This document shows positions 16,997 through 25,844 of a DNA stretch of 64,000 bases, piece by piece. Under the pieces are notes generated by a model. That model saw only the letters and a program-made list of their open reading frames with translations, did no database searches and was not told the origin of the DNA. The translations under genes were made by a program, and so were the position numbers. The stretch is from Streptomyces sp. CB01201 (lineage in GTDB: Bacteria > Actinomycetota > Actinomycetes > Streptomycetales > Streptomycetaceae): contig NZ_NNBJ01000009.1 in assembly GCF_002803085.1 (NCBI RefSeq), positions 62,001 through 126,000 on the forward strand, read 5' to 3'. The number at the start of each line of letters is the position of its first letter. Positions within the stretch are counted from its first letter, which is position 1.

Positions 16997-18219
16997 GTGA
17001 CTTCCTTCTGTGCGGTGTGCGGGCTGGTGTGGCCGACGGCCTGGTGCCCGAAGTCCAGGACGCTCTGCGTGCGTTGCGCCGGCAACCAGGTGCCCCGCGG
17101 GTACTGCTCCTGGGGCGGCCGGACGCGGTAGGCCTCGGAACTCAGGTAGGCGGTGAGCCGGAGCGGCCGGTTGCGCTCGTACACCAGGGCGAGGTAGGCG
17201 ATCAGCCCCACACCGTCGGCGAGGGATCGCTGGGTGAGCGCGGCCAGACTCCGCTTCAGGACGGTGGGGTCCACGCCGGCTCGGTTCAGCAGGGCTGTGG
17301 CGCGGGCGAGGGCCTCTTCGTCATCGCGCACGTAGTCGCGCACGGGAATGTGGAGCGTGAAGCCGCTCGGGTTGCTGTCGTCTTCGGTGAAGGAGTGGCA
17401 GGTGAGCGCCGGCCGCCCCACCAGTCGCGGGGTGTCGTTCTCGCCGCGCTCGGACGGCGCGAGGGAACCCGCGGCCGCGTGGAAGAAGTAGCGGACGTCG
17501 GCCGCCGCGGCTCCGGAGGTACGGCTGAGCGCGCAGGCGTCATCGGCTGACATGCGCAGGTGTCTCACGTAGACCTTGACGCGGGGGGACGTCCAGGCGC
17601 CCAGGTCCAGAGCGAGGAACGGATAGCCGGCCGCCGCGGGCAGTTGCTCGAAGGCCTGGCCGTAGCCGAGCCGCCGCAGTGCCTCGCGCACGGTGCGGGC
17701 CGCGCTTTCCGGGCCGGAGGCGGAGGGGTTCAGGTAGACCTTGACCCCTGGAACCCCTCCGGCGCGCAGATCGAGCGCGTACCACAGGGCTAAGGGGCCC
17801 TGGGCTTCAGCGGGGAAGAACAGGTCGGCGAGGGCGTCGAGTTGGTCGATGGCGAAGCCCCAGCGGGCGCCCAGCGCACGAATGGCCGCAAGCCCGGCGC
17901 GGCCGCTGTCGACCATGTCGTTGTGGGCCCACCCCGGCTCCACGAGCACGCGCAGGGCCGGGGCGGTGTCCGGAGCGCCGGCGAGGGAGAACTCGACGGG
18001 GGTGTGGTCGTCGGAGAGGAAGGCGGGCGAGGCCGGCGGCAGGGACAGCGGCCGGTGGGCGGCGCCTGCGAGGGACTCGATCAGAACCTGTCCGTACAGC
18101 TCGGTGTCTGCCTCGCTCAGGTCCACCGCGGCGCCCAGGCGCCGCAGTTGACCGAGTACGTGGTCGCCGAGCGTCGTCTCACCGGGGCTGGTCGCCGGTA
18201 TGCCGGGGCGGGAGGTCAT
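16969..18219 (-). CDS. DMATS-type aromatic (indole) prenyltransferase
   Basis: 416 aa from ATG 18219 (GAGGCAGCCG upstream). The sequence follows the bacterial dimethylallyl-tryptophan synthase pattern: TTLGDHVLGQL at the N-terminus, HTPVEFSLAG, WYALDLRAGGVPGVKVYLNP, SPRVKVYVRH and LRLTAYLSSEAYRV. The alternating KVYxxP/KVYVRH segments are the Lys/Tyr shield strands that bind the diphosphate in ABBA-barrel enzymes. It is expected to move a dimethylallyl group from DMAPP onto the benzene ring of tryptophan; position C5, C6 or C7 cannot be read from sequence by eye. It overlaps the tryptophanase gene and lies downstream of the conservon P450, giving a prenylation-then-cleavage route to a prenyl-indole. 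The longer upstream frame has no start support. Confidence 0.88.
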   Translation of the reverse strand: MTSRPGIPATSPGETTLGDHVLGQLRRLGAAVDLSEADTELYGQVLIESLAGAAHRPLSLPPASPAFLSDDHTPVEFSLAGAPDTAPALRVLVEPGWAHNDMVDSGRAGLAAIRALGARWGFAIDQLDALADLFFPAEAQGPLALWYALDLRAGGVPGVKVYLNPSASGPESAARTVREALRRLGYGQAFEQLPAAAGYPFLALDLGAWTSPRVKVYVRHLRMSADDACALSRTSGAAAADVRYFFHAAAGSLAPSERGENDTPRLVGRPALTCHSFTEDDSNPSGFTLHIPVRDYVRDDEEALARATALLNRAGVDPTVLKRSLAALTQRSLADGVGLIAYLALVYERNRPLRLTAYLSSEAYRVRPPQEQYPRGTWLPAQRTQSVLDFGHQAVGHTSPHTAQKEVTWSPTASRS

Positions 18220-18304
18220 CGGCTGCCTCGCAGGTCGTGGCGCGTAACGCGCCTGGACGGTGCGGGAGTACGGGGACGTGCGCCGCCGACAAGGGAGACG
18301 AGAG

Positions 18305-18466
18305 TCAATCCGCTGCCTGGACCAGCGGGTATTCGGTCCTGCGGCTGGTCGGGATCGCCGCCGCCGCACGGATTCCGTCTTCTGGGGATGGTGCGTAGTG
18401 GGCCCGGTCGGGCGCTCGCCGACTGGGGCGCGGAGATGTTTGCGAGGTCCACTGCCTCTCCTTCAT
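18305..18466 (-). other. 53-codon leader ORF upstream of the prenyltransferase (uncertain)
   Basis: In the 347-bp gap between the P450 and prenyltransferase genes, a minus-strand frame starts at ATG 18466 with MKERQWTSQT and ends at 18305. Its codons (CAA, ACA, TCT) are unlike the host genes, and it holds one Trp near its start. Upstream DNA around 18500-18540 is unusually AT-rich and probably holds a promoter. It may be noncoding. Confidence 0.25.
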
Positions 18467-18566
18467 CTTGTGTCACTCCGAACACTCCGCGCCGTTCTAC
18501 CCAGGAAGTTGATCTTTAATGCAGCCTACTTCAACTGCCTGTGTCACATGCATCACAGGGGGTGGG

Positions 18567-19913
18567 CTACTGGCCCGTCAGCCACTTCATGAAGCTGCTC
18601 CAGCGCCCCGCTTTGCCGCCGGGCTGCGAAGCCGCGGGCGCGGATGCGGCCGCGACGGGGGGTGCCTGGTAGCGGGGCACGGCCGTCGGCTCCGGTGCGG
18701 CCGCAGCGCGCGGGGTGGCTGCGCTGAACCGGACGGGCAGGGAGGCCAGGGCCCGGTTGAAGGGGCCGGGGCGCCAGGCGAGGCTGTCGGCGGGGACGGC
18801 GAGTTCCACGTCGGGCAGGGCGCTGAACAGCGTCTCCAGGCCCGTCAGGGCAATCAGCCTGGCCGGCTCCTTCGACGGGCAGGCGTGCGGGCCGGCGCTC
18901 CAGGCGAGGTGGCCGCGGGTGTCGGCGCCGCGGTCCGCGAGCGCCGTGTTGGCGGCTCCGAAGGACACCAGCACCAGGTCACCGGCGCGCACCTTGTCGC
19001 CGGCCACGTCCGTGTCGACCACCGGGTAATGGGGCGCATAGTTGGACATCGGCGCATTGCGCCACAGAGTGTCGTCCACAGCCTTGTCGAACTGCCCCAG
19101 GCGTGCGAACTCCTCGTTGGTCAGCATCGTGTAGAAGGCGTTGCCGATCAGGTTGCCCTCCGGCTCGCCGCCCGCGCCGAGGAGCAACACCAGCGTGTGC
19201 GCCAGTTCCTCGTCGTTCAGCTGCGCCGGATGCTGCATCAGGTAGGACGTGACGTCCTCCCCGGGCTGGGCGCGCTTGAGCGCCACCAGCTCGCCGACCG
19301 CTCCCAGCAGGACCTGGCTGGCGGCCTCGGCGTTGACTCCGTCGAACATGCCGGAGATGCCGAACAGCACCCGGTCACCGATCTCCGCCGGGCAGCCGAA
19401 CAGCTCGTTGAACACGTACAGCGGGAGCTGCTGGGCGTAGTCGCGGAGCAGGTCGGCGCTGCCGCGGGCGCTGAACTGGTTGATCAGGAACTGGGCCGCC
19501 TGGCTGACGATCCGGCTCAGCCGCTTGTTGCTGACGCGGGCGAAGGAGTCGGTGATGGCCTGCCGCAGCCGCACATGCTCGGCGCCGTCGGTGAACATCG
19601 CGTTCGGCCGGTAGGCCAGCAGCGGCAGGACCGGGCTGTCGGGGCGGATGCAGCCCTCGGCCAGAGCACGCCAACGGCGTGAGTCCTTGCGAAAGGTCGT
19701 CGAATCCTGGAGCAGTTCCAGAGCCGCGTTGTAATCGGTCACCAGCGTCGCCTCCACGCCGGGGGCGACGGTGACCGGCACGGTGGGGCCGAACTCGCGC
19801 ATGTAGCGGTAGTACGCGTGCGGATTGGCAGCGAACTCCGCGCTGTCCAGGGGTATGCGCTGCCCGCTGCCGTGTGCGGGGCAGCCGGGCGGAGGTACAG
19901 AGGGGGTAGTCAT
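18567..19913 (-). CDS. Conservon cytochrome P450 lacking the ExxR motif
   Basis: 448 aa from ATG 19913. The haem loop is present (WSAGPHACPSKEPARL, Cys ligand retained), and the I-helix reads LLGAGGEPEGN, without the usual acid-Thr pair. The K-helix ExxR, which is nearly universal, is replaced by DTLW (AVDDTLWRNAP): Glu is Asp and Arg is Trp. CYP157-type P450s of Streptomyces conservons are known to lack ExxR, and this looks like a member. The last 45 residues are Ala/Pro-rich and end in SSFMKWLTGQ, a possible membrane- or partner-docking tail. Its start overlaps the cvnD stop (ATGA), so it is the fifth conservon gene. Substrate unknown; the neighbouring prenyl-indole genes are candidate partners. 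Confidence 0.88.
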   Translation of the reverse strand: MTTPSVPPPGCPAHGSGQRIPLDSAEFAANPHAYYRYMREFGPTVPVTVAPGVEATLVTDYNAALELLQDSTTFRKDSRRWRALAEGCIRPDSPVLPLLAYRPNAMFTDGAEHVRLRQAITDSFARVSNKRLSRIVSQAAQFLINQFSARGSADLLRDYAQQLPLYVFNELFGCPAEIGDRVLFGISGMFDGVNAEAASQVLLGAVGELVALKRAQPGEDVTSYLMQHPAQLNDEELAHTLVLLLGAGGEPEGNLIGNAFYTMLTNEEFARLGQFDKAVDDTLWRNAPMSNYAPHYPVVDTDVAGDKVRAGDLVLVSFGAANTALADRGADTRGHLAWSAGPHACPSKEPARLIALTGLETLFSALPDVELAVPADSLAWRPGPFNRALASLPVRFSAATPRAAAAPEPTAVPRYQAPPVAAASAPAASQPGGKAGRWSSFMKWLTGQ

Positions 19914-20515
19914 GCGTGCTCCAGGTCGGCGCGCTCGTGCAGATAGCGGACCAAGGTGATCAGGGCGTCGACGGACGACTTCTCGTCGCGTGCGTCGATG
20001 GTGACGACGGGGGTTTCGGGCAGCAGGTCGAGTGCTTCCCGGACTTCCTCCGGGGTGTGGACCGTGCTGCCGTCGAAGTGGTTGATGGCCACAGCGAAAT
20101 CGAGGCCGTAGCTCTCGACCAGATCCATGATGTCGAACGAGTCGGCCAGGCGCTCGGGGTCCACCAGGACCAGGGCGCCCAGCGCTCCGCGGGCCGTGTC
20201 GTCCCACAGACTCACGAAGCGCTGCTGTCCGGGCGAGCCGAACAGGTACAAGACGATGCGCTCGCTCAGCGTCAGCCGACCGAAGTCCAGGGCGACGGTG
20301 GTGGTGGTCTTCCCCTGAACCCCCTTGAGGTCGTCGACGCGCTCCGAGAGCGTCGTCATCCGCTCCTCGGTGGACAGCGGCGTGATCTCGGAAAGCGAGC
20401 CGATCAGGGTGGTCTTGCCGACGGCGAAATGTCCGACGACCAGGATTTTCACTGCGGTCTGCTGTGCGCCGCTGGGCACGTAGGCATCCTCAGACAGTGA
20501 GAGCCTTGAGGCCAT
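19910..20515 (-). CDS. cvnD: Conservon GTP-binding protein CvnD
   Basis: 201 aa Ras-like small GTPase. The P-loop is GHFAVGKTT (28-36), followed by LTLSERIVLYLFGSPGQQRF (switch II, DxxG-like) and AINHFDG in place of NKxD. In conservons this protein interacts with CvnB/CvnC in a membrane-associated complex resembling a eukaryotic G-protein system. The start overlaps the end of cvnC by 26 bp. Confidence 0.92.
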   Translation of the reverse strand: MASRLSLSEDAYVPSGAQQTAVKILVVGHFAVGKTTLIGSLSEITPLSTEERMTTLSERVDDLKGVQGKTTTTVALDFGRLTLSERIVLYLFGSPGQQRFVSLWDDTARGALGALVLVDPERLADSFDIMDLVESYGLDFAVAINHFDGSTVHTPEEVREALDLLPETPVVTIDARDEKSSVDALITLVRYLHERADLEHA

Positions 20516-20879
20516 CGAGCACCTCCTTGAGCAAGGCCTTGTTGGTGGGACGGGCCGAGGGCACCGGCGCCCGGGTCACGAGATAGCCCCCCTCGGCGAG
20601 GGAACTGAGCAGCACCTTGACCACCCCGAGCGGCAGCTGGGAGTACGCGGCGATCTCAGCGACCGAGAGGTAGCCGCTGGAGCACATCTCCAGGATCTGC
20701 TGCTCCTCGGGCGAGAGCCGCTGGGGACGCTGCTGCCCGTCGGTGGCCGTCGTCACGAGAGTGATGAGGGCGAACTCGCCCTCATCAGGCAGGTCACGGC
20801 CACGGGTGATGACGTAGGGCCGGACTAATTCGCCGGCCTCGGACTCGAACTCGGGCTCGGGACGGCCGGGTTCCGTCAT
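20490..20879 (-). CDS. cvnC: Conservon protein CvnC (DUF742)
   Basis: 129 aa. DUF742 features: RPYVITRGR near the N-terminus, LSPEEQQILEMCSSGYLSVA, EIAAYSQLPLGVVKVLLSSL as a winged-helix-like core, and a conserved C-terminal LLKEVLDGLKAL. Start codon overlaps the cvnB stop by 4 nt. It is the standard third gene of a conservon. Confidence 0.92.
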   Translation of the reverse strand: MTEPGRPEPEFESEAGELVRPYVITRGRDLPDEGEFALITLVTTATDGQQRPQRLSPEEQQILEMCSSGYLSVAEIAAYSQLPLGVVKVLLSSLAEGGYLVTRAPVPSARPTNKALLKEVLDGLKALTV

Positions 20880-21274
20880 GAGGTGACCGTGTCGCCGCGA
20901 AGGCCGGTCGACATCGCCTTGCCCAGCCGGCTGACCAGCTGCTGCATCCGGTACGTGATGTCCTGCATGTCGACCTCGACCGACGCCGCCACGGCAAGGT
21001 AGCTGCCGCCGCCCGCAGCGTTCAGGAACACCCAGCCCCCGTCGAACTCGATGAGCGTCTGGCGCCAGTTCGCCCCGTGATCACCGCAGAAGAAGCTGAC
21101 GGCCCGGCTGAGCGACTGAAGGCCGGAGACGGCGGCGGCCACCTTGTCGGCATCACCCCGGTCAATCTCCGCGGTACGGGACATCTGGAGGCCGTCGGCA
21201 GAGATCAGGACCGCGTGGAGAGCATGCGGAATCTGCAGCGCGTCCTCAAGCATCCAGGACAGGTTGTCGCTCAT
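20876..21274 (-). CDS. cvnB: Conservon protein CvnB (roadblock/LC7 domain)
   Basis: 132 aa roadblock/LC7 fold: LEDALQIPHALHAVLISADG at the N-terminus and LIEFDGGWVFLNAAGGGSYL as the central strand pair. These proteins act as regulators of the partner CvnD GTPase. It overlaps cvnA by 4 nt and cvnC by 4 nt. Confidence 0.92.
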   Translation of the reverse strand: MSDNLSWMLEDALQIPHALHAVLISADGLQMSRTAEIDRGDADKVAAAVSGLQSLSRAVSFFCGDHGANWRQTLIEFDGGWVFLNAAGGGSYLAVAASVEVDMQDITYRMQQLVSRLGKAMSTGLRGDTVTS

Positions 21275-22470
21275 GGGGCATCGAGTCCTTCGTGTGAATC
21301 GGCAGTGGTATCGCCTTCGGCGGCCGGTACCTCCGCGCCTCGGCCGCTGAGAGTGCCACGCTGAAACGCGCCCATGACCGCCACCCGTTCCTCGGCCGAC
21401 CGGGCCGGCGGCGCTTCATCAGACCTGGCGCCCCCGTCGGGTACGAGCGCCATGCCGCGCTTGTTCCGCCGCCTGGGCAGCCCGTGCTCCGTCGCCGCCG
21501 GAGCCGAACCGCGGCTCAGGGCAGCGGCATTGGCTTCCTGCGTGGAGGTGGGCCTCTTGGGCTCGGGCATCTCGGTCAACAACTCCTTCGGCACCATCAC
21601 CACGGCGCGGACGCCGCCGTAGGGAGAGGTGCTGTCGATGGCGACCGTGAACCCGAACCGCGCGCACAGGGCACCGATCACCGCGAATCCGAACGCGGGA
21701 GGGTTGCCGAGCTCAGAAACGCTCACCGCGGACCCGCTGGACAGCAGCGCGGTGGCGTTCGTCCGTTCTTCCTCGCTCATGCCGACACCAGCGTCGTCGA
21801 TCACGATGCAGATGCCCCGGGGCACCGTCCGCACCTCGACCTCGACCATCGTGGACGGCTCGGAATAGCTGGTCGCGTTGTCGAGCAGCTCGGCCACCGT
21901 CAGCGCGATCGGTTCGACGGCACGGCTGGTCACCGCGAAATCGACCCGTGAGGCGATCTCGATGCGCTGGTAGTGCCGGATACGGCCCTGCGCTCCGCGG
22001 ATCACGTCATAGACCGATGCGGCCTCCCGCTGCCGGCCGAGCCAGCCGCCGCACAGCACAGCGATGGACTGCGCACGCCGGTTGAATTGCGAGTTCATGT
22101 GGTCGATGTCCAGCATGTCCCGCAATACGGCCGAGTCGCCATACTTCTTCTGCAGTCCGGAGATGACCCGCTGCTGCTCCGCGGCGAGGCCTTGAAGGGT
22201 CCGCATGGCCGACTTCAGTACGGTGTTGGTGGCCTCCTCCGCCTCCTCCTTAGCCTGGCGGACCACCTCGTCATAGCCGCTGCGCAGCTCGGTGACGGTG
22301 GACTCAAGGCCGGCGGCTCTGCCCTGCGATGCGGTCAGCTCACCTTGAAGGCCCTGCTTTTGACGACGTATCGCCTTAATCGTTTTTCGCTGGCCAGTGA
22401 TTACCGTGGCGGCGACAGCGACGCCGACGACAAGCGCCCAGACTGTCGGATCCTGCCAAAAATTCGTCAT
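21271..22470 (-). CDS. cvnA: Conservon sensor ATPase CvnA (histidine-kinase-like)
   Basis: 399 aa from ATG 22470. One N-terminal membrane helix (VWALVVGVAVAATVI) is followed by a long coiled coil with heptad-like Gln/Glu/Ala repeats, then an HATPase_c domain: ELLDNATSYSEPSTMVEVE (N box), VIDDAGVGMSEEE (G1 box) and GFGFTVAIDSTSPYGG. No phospho-accepting His is seen in the usual place, as for other conservon sensors. It is the first gene of the operon. Codons near residues 25-40 are unusually AT-rich (AAA, ATT, ATA). Confidence 0.92.
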   Translation of the reverse strand: MTNFWQDPTVWALVVGVAVAATVITGQRKTIKAIRRQKQGLQGELTASQGRAAGLESTVTELRSGYDEVVRQAKEEAEEATNTVLKSAMRTLQGLAAEQQRVISGLQKKYGDSAVLRDMLDIDHMNSQFNRRAQSIAVLCGGWLGRQREAASVYDVIRGAQGRIRHYQRIEIASRVDFAVTSRAVEPIALTVAELLDNATSYSEPSTMVEVEVRTVPRGICIVIDDAGVGMSEEERTNATALLSSGSAVSVSELGNPPAFGFAVIGALCARFGFTVAIDSTSPYGGVRAVVMVPKELLTEMPEPKRPTSTQEANAAALSRGSAPAATEHGLPRRRNKRGMALVPDGGARSDEAPPARSAEERVAVMGAFQRGTLSGRGAEVPAAEGDTTADSHEGLDAP

Positions 22471-23704
22471 GTGACTCTCTATTGAGCGGCTGGAGTCCAG
22501 CTCTCGAAATCTGCCCAAGCGGACCCTCGGCTGTGGGCAGACGTCACCGCCCGGAGAGCCCCCCTGGCTGTCTCCATGCCGAGGTGAAAGCTCACGTGGC
22601 ATGTGCACGGGAGCGTATCACCGGAAGATCCTGAGCTTTCGTCAAGTCTGCTCCCTCGACGCCCCGTTGGTGAGAAACACATGTTTCCACCAGTGAGGAA
22701 GGTGTGCTGGTGTGCCTGCGAGGTGAAGACCCACAGTGGCGCAGCGCACACCGTGCCGCTCCGCCGTGTGACACCTGGGTTGCTTACAGCACTGCGGCAC
22801 GGCGGCGCCGCTCGCCCAGTAGCGGGCTGACGCAGCGTAGAGAGAGCAGGGCGAGTGGCATCCGGCCAACACCCCTTCCCAGGGCGCAAGATGGCCGATT
22901 CGAGAGCGGGCTACGGACAGCGGCGCGAGCTGCGACTCAGGAGATGCTTCGGCTGCACGAGCGAGCGTATCGGTGCCGGCTTCGCGGGGCACGCCCGGAC
23001 CGCGGAGCACCCTCAACTCCGGGTCGAGCGCACGGACCGCCCGCTCCATGCCGGCAACGTGGACGGTGAGGCCCTCCGGGCGCAGGACCGAGGGACCGGA
23101 GCGTCCCGGAGCGTCCCGGAGCGTCCTTCCGCCCGACCTGATCGAGGTGATCACCTGGTGCTGCGCGGCTCCTCGATGCCGATGCCGACCTGGCGCAGCA
23201 GATGCACCATGTCAAGGACATCGGGCTTGCCGTAAACGCGGTCGAGCACCATGGTGCCCCGCGCCGCCGCTGCGACCAGCACCGCGACCTTGGTCGCACC
23301 CGAGTATGGGGCTAACTTCCAAGAGGCATCCAGTAGTCCGCCAGGTCGCCAGGTCGATGGCTCAGGCGCGCAACCCGCCGATGACCGCCACCGTGAAAGC
23401 ACCGTCGTCGAGCGTCCGGCCCCGCGCCCCGACCCGCCGAGCACATGAGGCAGTGTTGTCAGGCATTCGGGCCGCCACAGCCCGCCGGGCTCACCACAGA
23501 CGAGGTGCTCCCCTCCGCTGCGCCCCAGCCCTCCACACGACCGTGGGACCGCGGGGATTGGCCACGTGGAGCAAGATCTACACTGCCCATGGCGACTGGA
23601 CGCCCGCCTCCAGTGAGTGCTCACGCGGCGGGCGTTCGGAGCTCATGAGCGGTTCATGAGCGCCATGCTCGGGGACGGCGCTCGCATTCGGACGAGGTGG
23701 ACTG
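22471..23704. other. Gene-poor interval upstream of cvnA
   Basis: 1.2 kb with no intact gene. The left part should hold the conservon promoter. The right part contains the MurA-like scrap noted separately; other long frames lack ribosome sites and motifs. Confidence 0.5.
23151..23318 (-). pseudogene. MurA / EPSP-synthase-like remnant
   Basis: About 55 codons read KLAPYSGATKVAVLVAAAA, then VYGKPDVLDMVHLLRQVGI and GIEEP. The pattern matches the repeated fold of UDP-GlcNAc enolpyruvyl transferases (PGAKNAxLxxxAA ... VPxxxDVxxMxxLLRxLGxxVE). A full enzyme is over 400 residues, so only one motif block remains. The call rests on this pattern alone. Confidence 0.35.
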
Positions 23705-24685
23705 ATGGCGGCAGTACCTTTTGATGCGGCGTTGCTGGACGGATACCGCGCTGTGCGGGAGGCCAGTGCGGGCCCGATGAGCCTGGAGCGGCTGCCAACC
23801 GTCCGCACCGAAGATGCCGCGGAGGTGCCGACGCTCGACGAGCTGCGGCGGGGTGGGCAGTTCGAGGTGACCTCGGTCTCCGTCCCTGGGGCGTCCGGTG
23901 CCTTCGAAACCGAGTTGCTGATCTGCACGCCTGCCGCCGTGGCGGGTCCTGCCGCGTCGCGCCCGGTCCTCTACTTCGTGCACGGCGGCGGCTACTTCAG
24001 CGGCGATCCACGGCACCTGTTCTTCATCAAACCGCTGCTGGACGAGGCCGAACGGCTCGGGGCATCGCTGATCTCGGCAGGGTATCGGCTCGCGCCGGAA
24101 CATCCGTATCCCGCACCGCTCGACGACGTCTACGCCGGGCTCCTGTGGACCGCTGAGCATGCGGCCGAACTCGGTTTGGACGCGGACCGGATCGTCGTCG
24201 CGGGGACCAGTGCCGGCGGTGGCCTGGCCGCCGCGCTGAGCCTGTCGGTGCGCGACAAGGGCGGCCCGCAGCTGGTCGGCCAGTTGCTGATGTGCCCGAT
24301 GCTCGACGACCGCAACGACACTGCTTCGGCCCACCAGATGGACGGTGTCGACGTCTGGGACCGCAGCTGGAACGGCTTCGGGTGGAAGGCCCTGCTCGGC
24401 TCCGCATGCGGCACCCCGGACGTCTCGCCCTACGCCGCACCGGCCCGCGCCACGGATCTCTCCGGACTGCCCCCGGCGTTCATCGACGTCGGCTCGGCGG
24501 AGACGCTGCGCGACGAGGCCGTAGCCTACGCCGACCGGATCTGGCGGGCCGGCGGCTCCGCCGAGCTGCATGTGTGGTCCGGCGGCTACCACACGTTCGA
24601 CCTGGTGGTCCCGGACGCGGCGATCAGTCGAGCAGCGTGGCAGGCCCGCCGTTCCTGGCTGGAGCGGGTTCTGGCGGCGGCCTGA
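23705..24685 (+). CDS. Esterase/lipase, hormone-sensitive-lipase (alpha/beta hydrolase-3) family
   Basis: 326 aa. YFVHGGGYFSGDP carries the HGGG oxyanion hole, VAGTSAGGGLAAALS the GxSxG nucleophile Ser, DVGSAETLRDE the acid residue region and SGGYHTFDL the catalytic His. It should hydrolyse short-chain esters in the cytoplasm; no signal peptide is present. The ATG is preceded by GAGGTGGACTG. It stands alone, downstream of a gene-poor interval. Confidence 0.9.
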   Translation: MAAVPFDAALLDGYRAVREASAGPMSLERLPTVRTEDAAEVPTLDELRRGGQFEVTSVSVPGASGAFETELLICTPAAVAGPAASRPVLYFVHGGGYFSGDPRHLFFIKPLLDEAERLGASLISAGYRLAPEHPYPAPLDDVYAGLLWTAEHAAELGLDADRIVVAGTSAGGGLAAALSLSVRDKGGPQLVGQLLMCPMLDDRNDTASAHQMDGVDVWDRSWNGFGWKALLGSACGTPDVSPYAAPARATDLSGLPPAFIDVGSAETLRDEAVAYADRIWRAGGSAELHVWSGGYHTFDLVVPDAAISRAAWQARRSWLERVLAAA

Positions 24686-25117
24686 CGTCCCCCACGCGTG
24701 GCCCGCTCCGGCAGAACGTGGTCGTCGTAAAGATCCCCCACAGCGTCAGACGCTGCCTGGGGCCGGGCCATCCCGTCCGGCGCGGAAGCTGCGCCCGAGC
24801 GCGACGCCCGCTCTCTCCCCCGGCTGTGGATCGCGCGGGTTATGGGTGAGCACAGACATCGGCGTGTGATTCGGCGGATTGTCGCCCCACAAGCTCAGCC
24901 TGCCGCTGCTCGCGCAAGGAACGCCGCCATGGCTCCTCGTCGATCATCTCCTCAAGGCTCAACCCGATTTCGTCCCCTGTTCATCGAGCTGACGAGAGAG
25001 TCAGTAGAGAAACCGGCAAGCTCATCGTCCATCGAGCAATCATCAGTAGATTTGTCACAGCGCTCCAACGCCAAGCCGCTACTCATCACGACTCAACTCA
25101 GTGGAGGTAACGGAAAC
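24686..25117. other. Gene-free interval with probable promoter
   Basis: 430 bp upstream of the secreted peptidase-like gene. The stretch from about 24990 to 25100 is distinctly less GC-rich than the surroundings and ends in GTGGAGGTAACGGAAAC before the start; it probably holds the promoter. No other gene seen. Confidence 0.5.
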
Positions 25118-25636
25118 ATGATGGACCGTCAACGACTCTTCATCGGCTCGGGTGCCGTGGCCGCGGCCGCCGTCCTCGCCCTGGCCGGCACCGCCGACGC
25201 AGCCGTCGCCAAGCTCAGCCAGTCCGCGGCGGCCTCCCAGCTGTCGGCCGCCGGAGTCACCCACTCCTCCACCGGCGGCTGCACCACCCGGTCCAATGCC
25301 CACTGCACCTCGTACGACCAGATCAACCAGACGACCGTGGACGGACTCAAGACGCTCAAGAGCGCCAGCAGTTGCGCGATCAACGTCACCGGCGGAACCG
25401 AAATCGGTCACGCCTCCGGCACCTACAGCCACTACAACGGCTACAAGGCCGACATTTCCCGGAACACCTGCATCGACTCGTACGTCACCAACAGCTTCAC
25501 CCACATCGCGACCCGCAGCGACGGAGCGACCCGCTGGCGCTCCTCGGCCGGAAACGTCTACGCGAACGAGGGCAGCCACTGGGACATCACCTACTGCGGC
25601 GGCGACACGTCCTGCACGGCGGCGGCCAGCGCCTGA
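25118..25636 (+). CDS. Secreted protein with M15-like metallopeptidase signature
   Basis: 172 aa starting at ATG 25118 after GGAGGTAACGG. A Sec signal peptide covers residues 1-28 (AVAAAAVLALAGTADAA). The mature part has eight or so residues matching the peptidase M15 metal site: H105-Y-N-G108-Y-K110-A-D112 in TYSHYNGYKADIS follows the HxxGxxxD spacing, and His154 in GSHWDITYC could be the third ligand. GGTEIGHASGTYSH and four to six Cys suggest a disulfide-stabilised fold. A cell-wall peptide hydrolase such as a D,D- or L,D-carboxypeptidase is the best guess. It is small for the family and no dedicated recognition domain is seen, so the call is tentative. Confidence 0.55.
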   Translation: MMDRQRLFIGSGAVAAAAVLALAGTADAAVAKLSQSAAASQLSAAGVTHSSTGGCTTRSNAHCTSYDQINQTTVDGLKTLKSASSCAINVTGGTEIGHASGTYSHYNGYKADISRNTCIDSYVTNSFTHIATRSDGATRWRSSAGNVYANEGSHWDITYCGGDTSCTAAASA

Positions 25637-25844
25637 CACACACCTCGGCCCCCGCGGCGATGCGTCACGTCGCACCGACCACCGCCGGTCACCTCTCTGG
25701 CGCCGCAGGAGCCGAACCCGGGGCGACGACAGCCCCGTAGTGGTGAAGGATGGCCTGCCGTCGGCCCGCGGAGCTCCTGAGCGCGGCGATCAGGCCGCCG
25801 GTCCAGCCCACCGCGGCCGGCCCCGGTGGGACACACCACATCCC

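Noticed and set aside
18216..18485. 89-codon minus-strand frame before the prenyltransferase
   Set aside because: Codon usage and composition look noncoding; it would overlap the prenyltransferase start.
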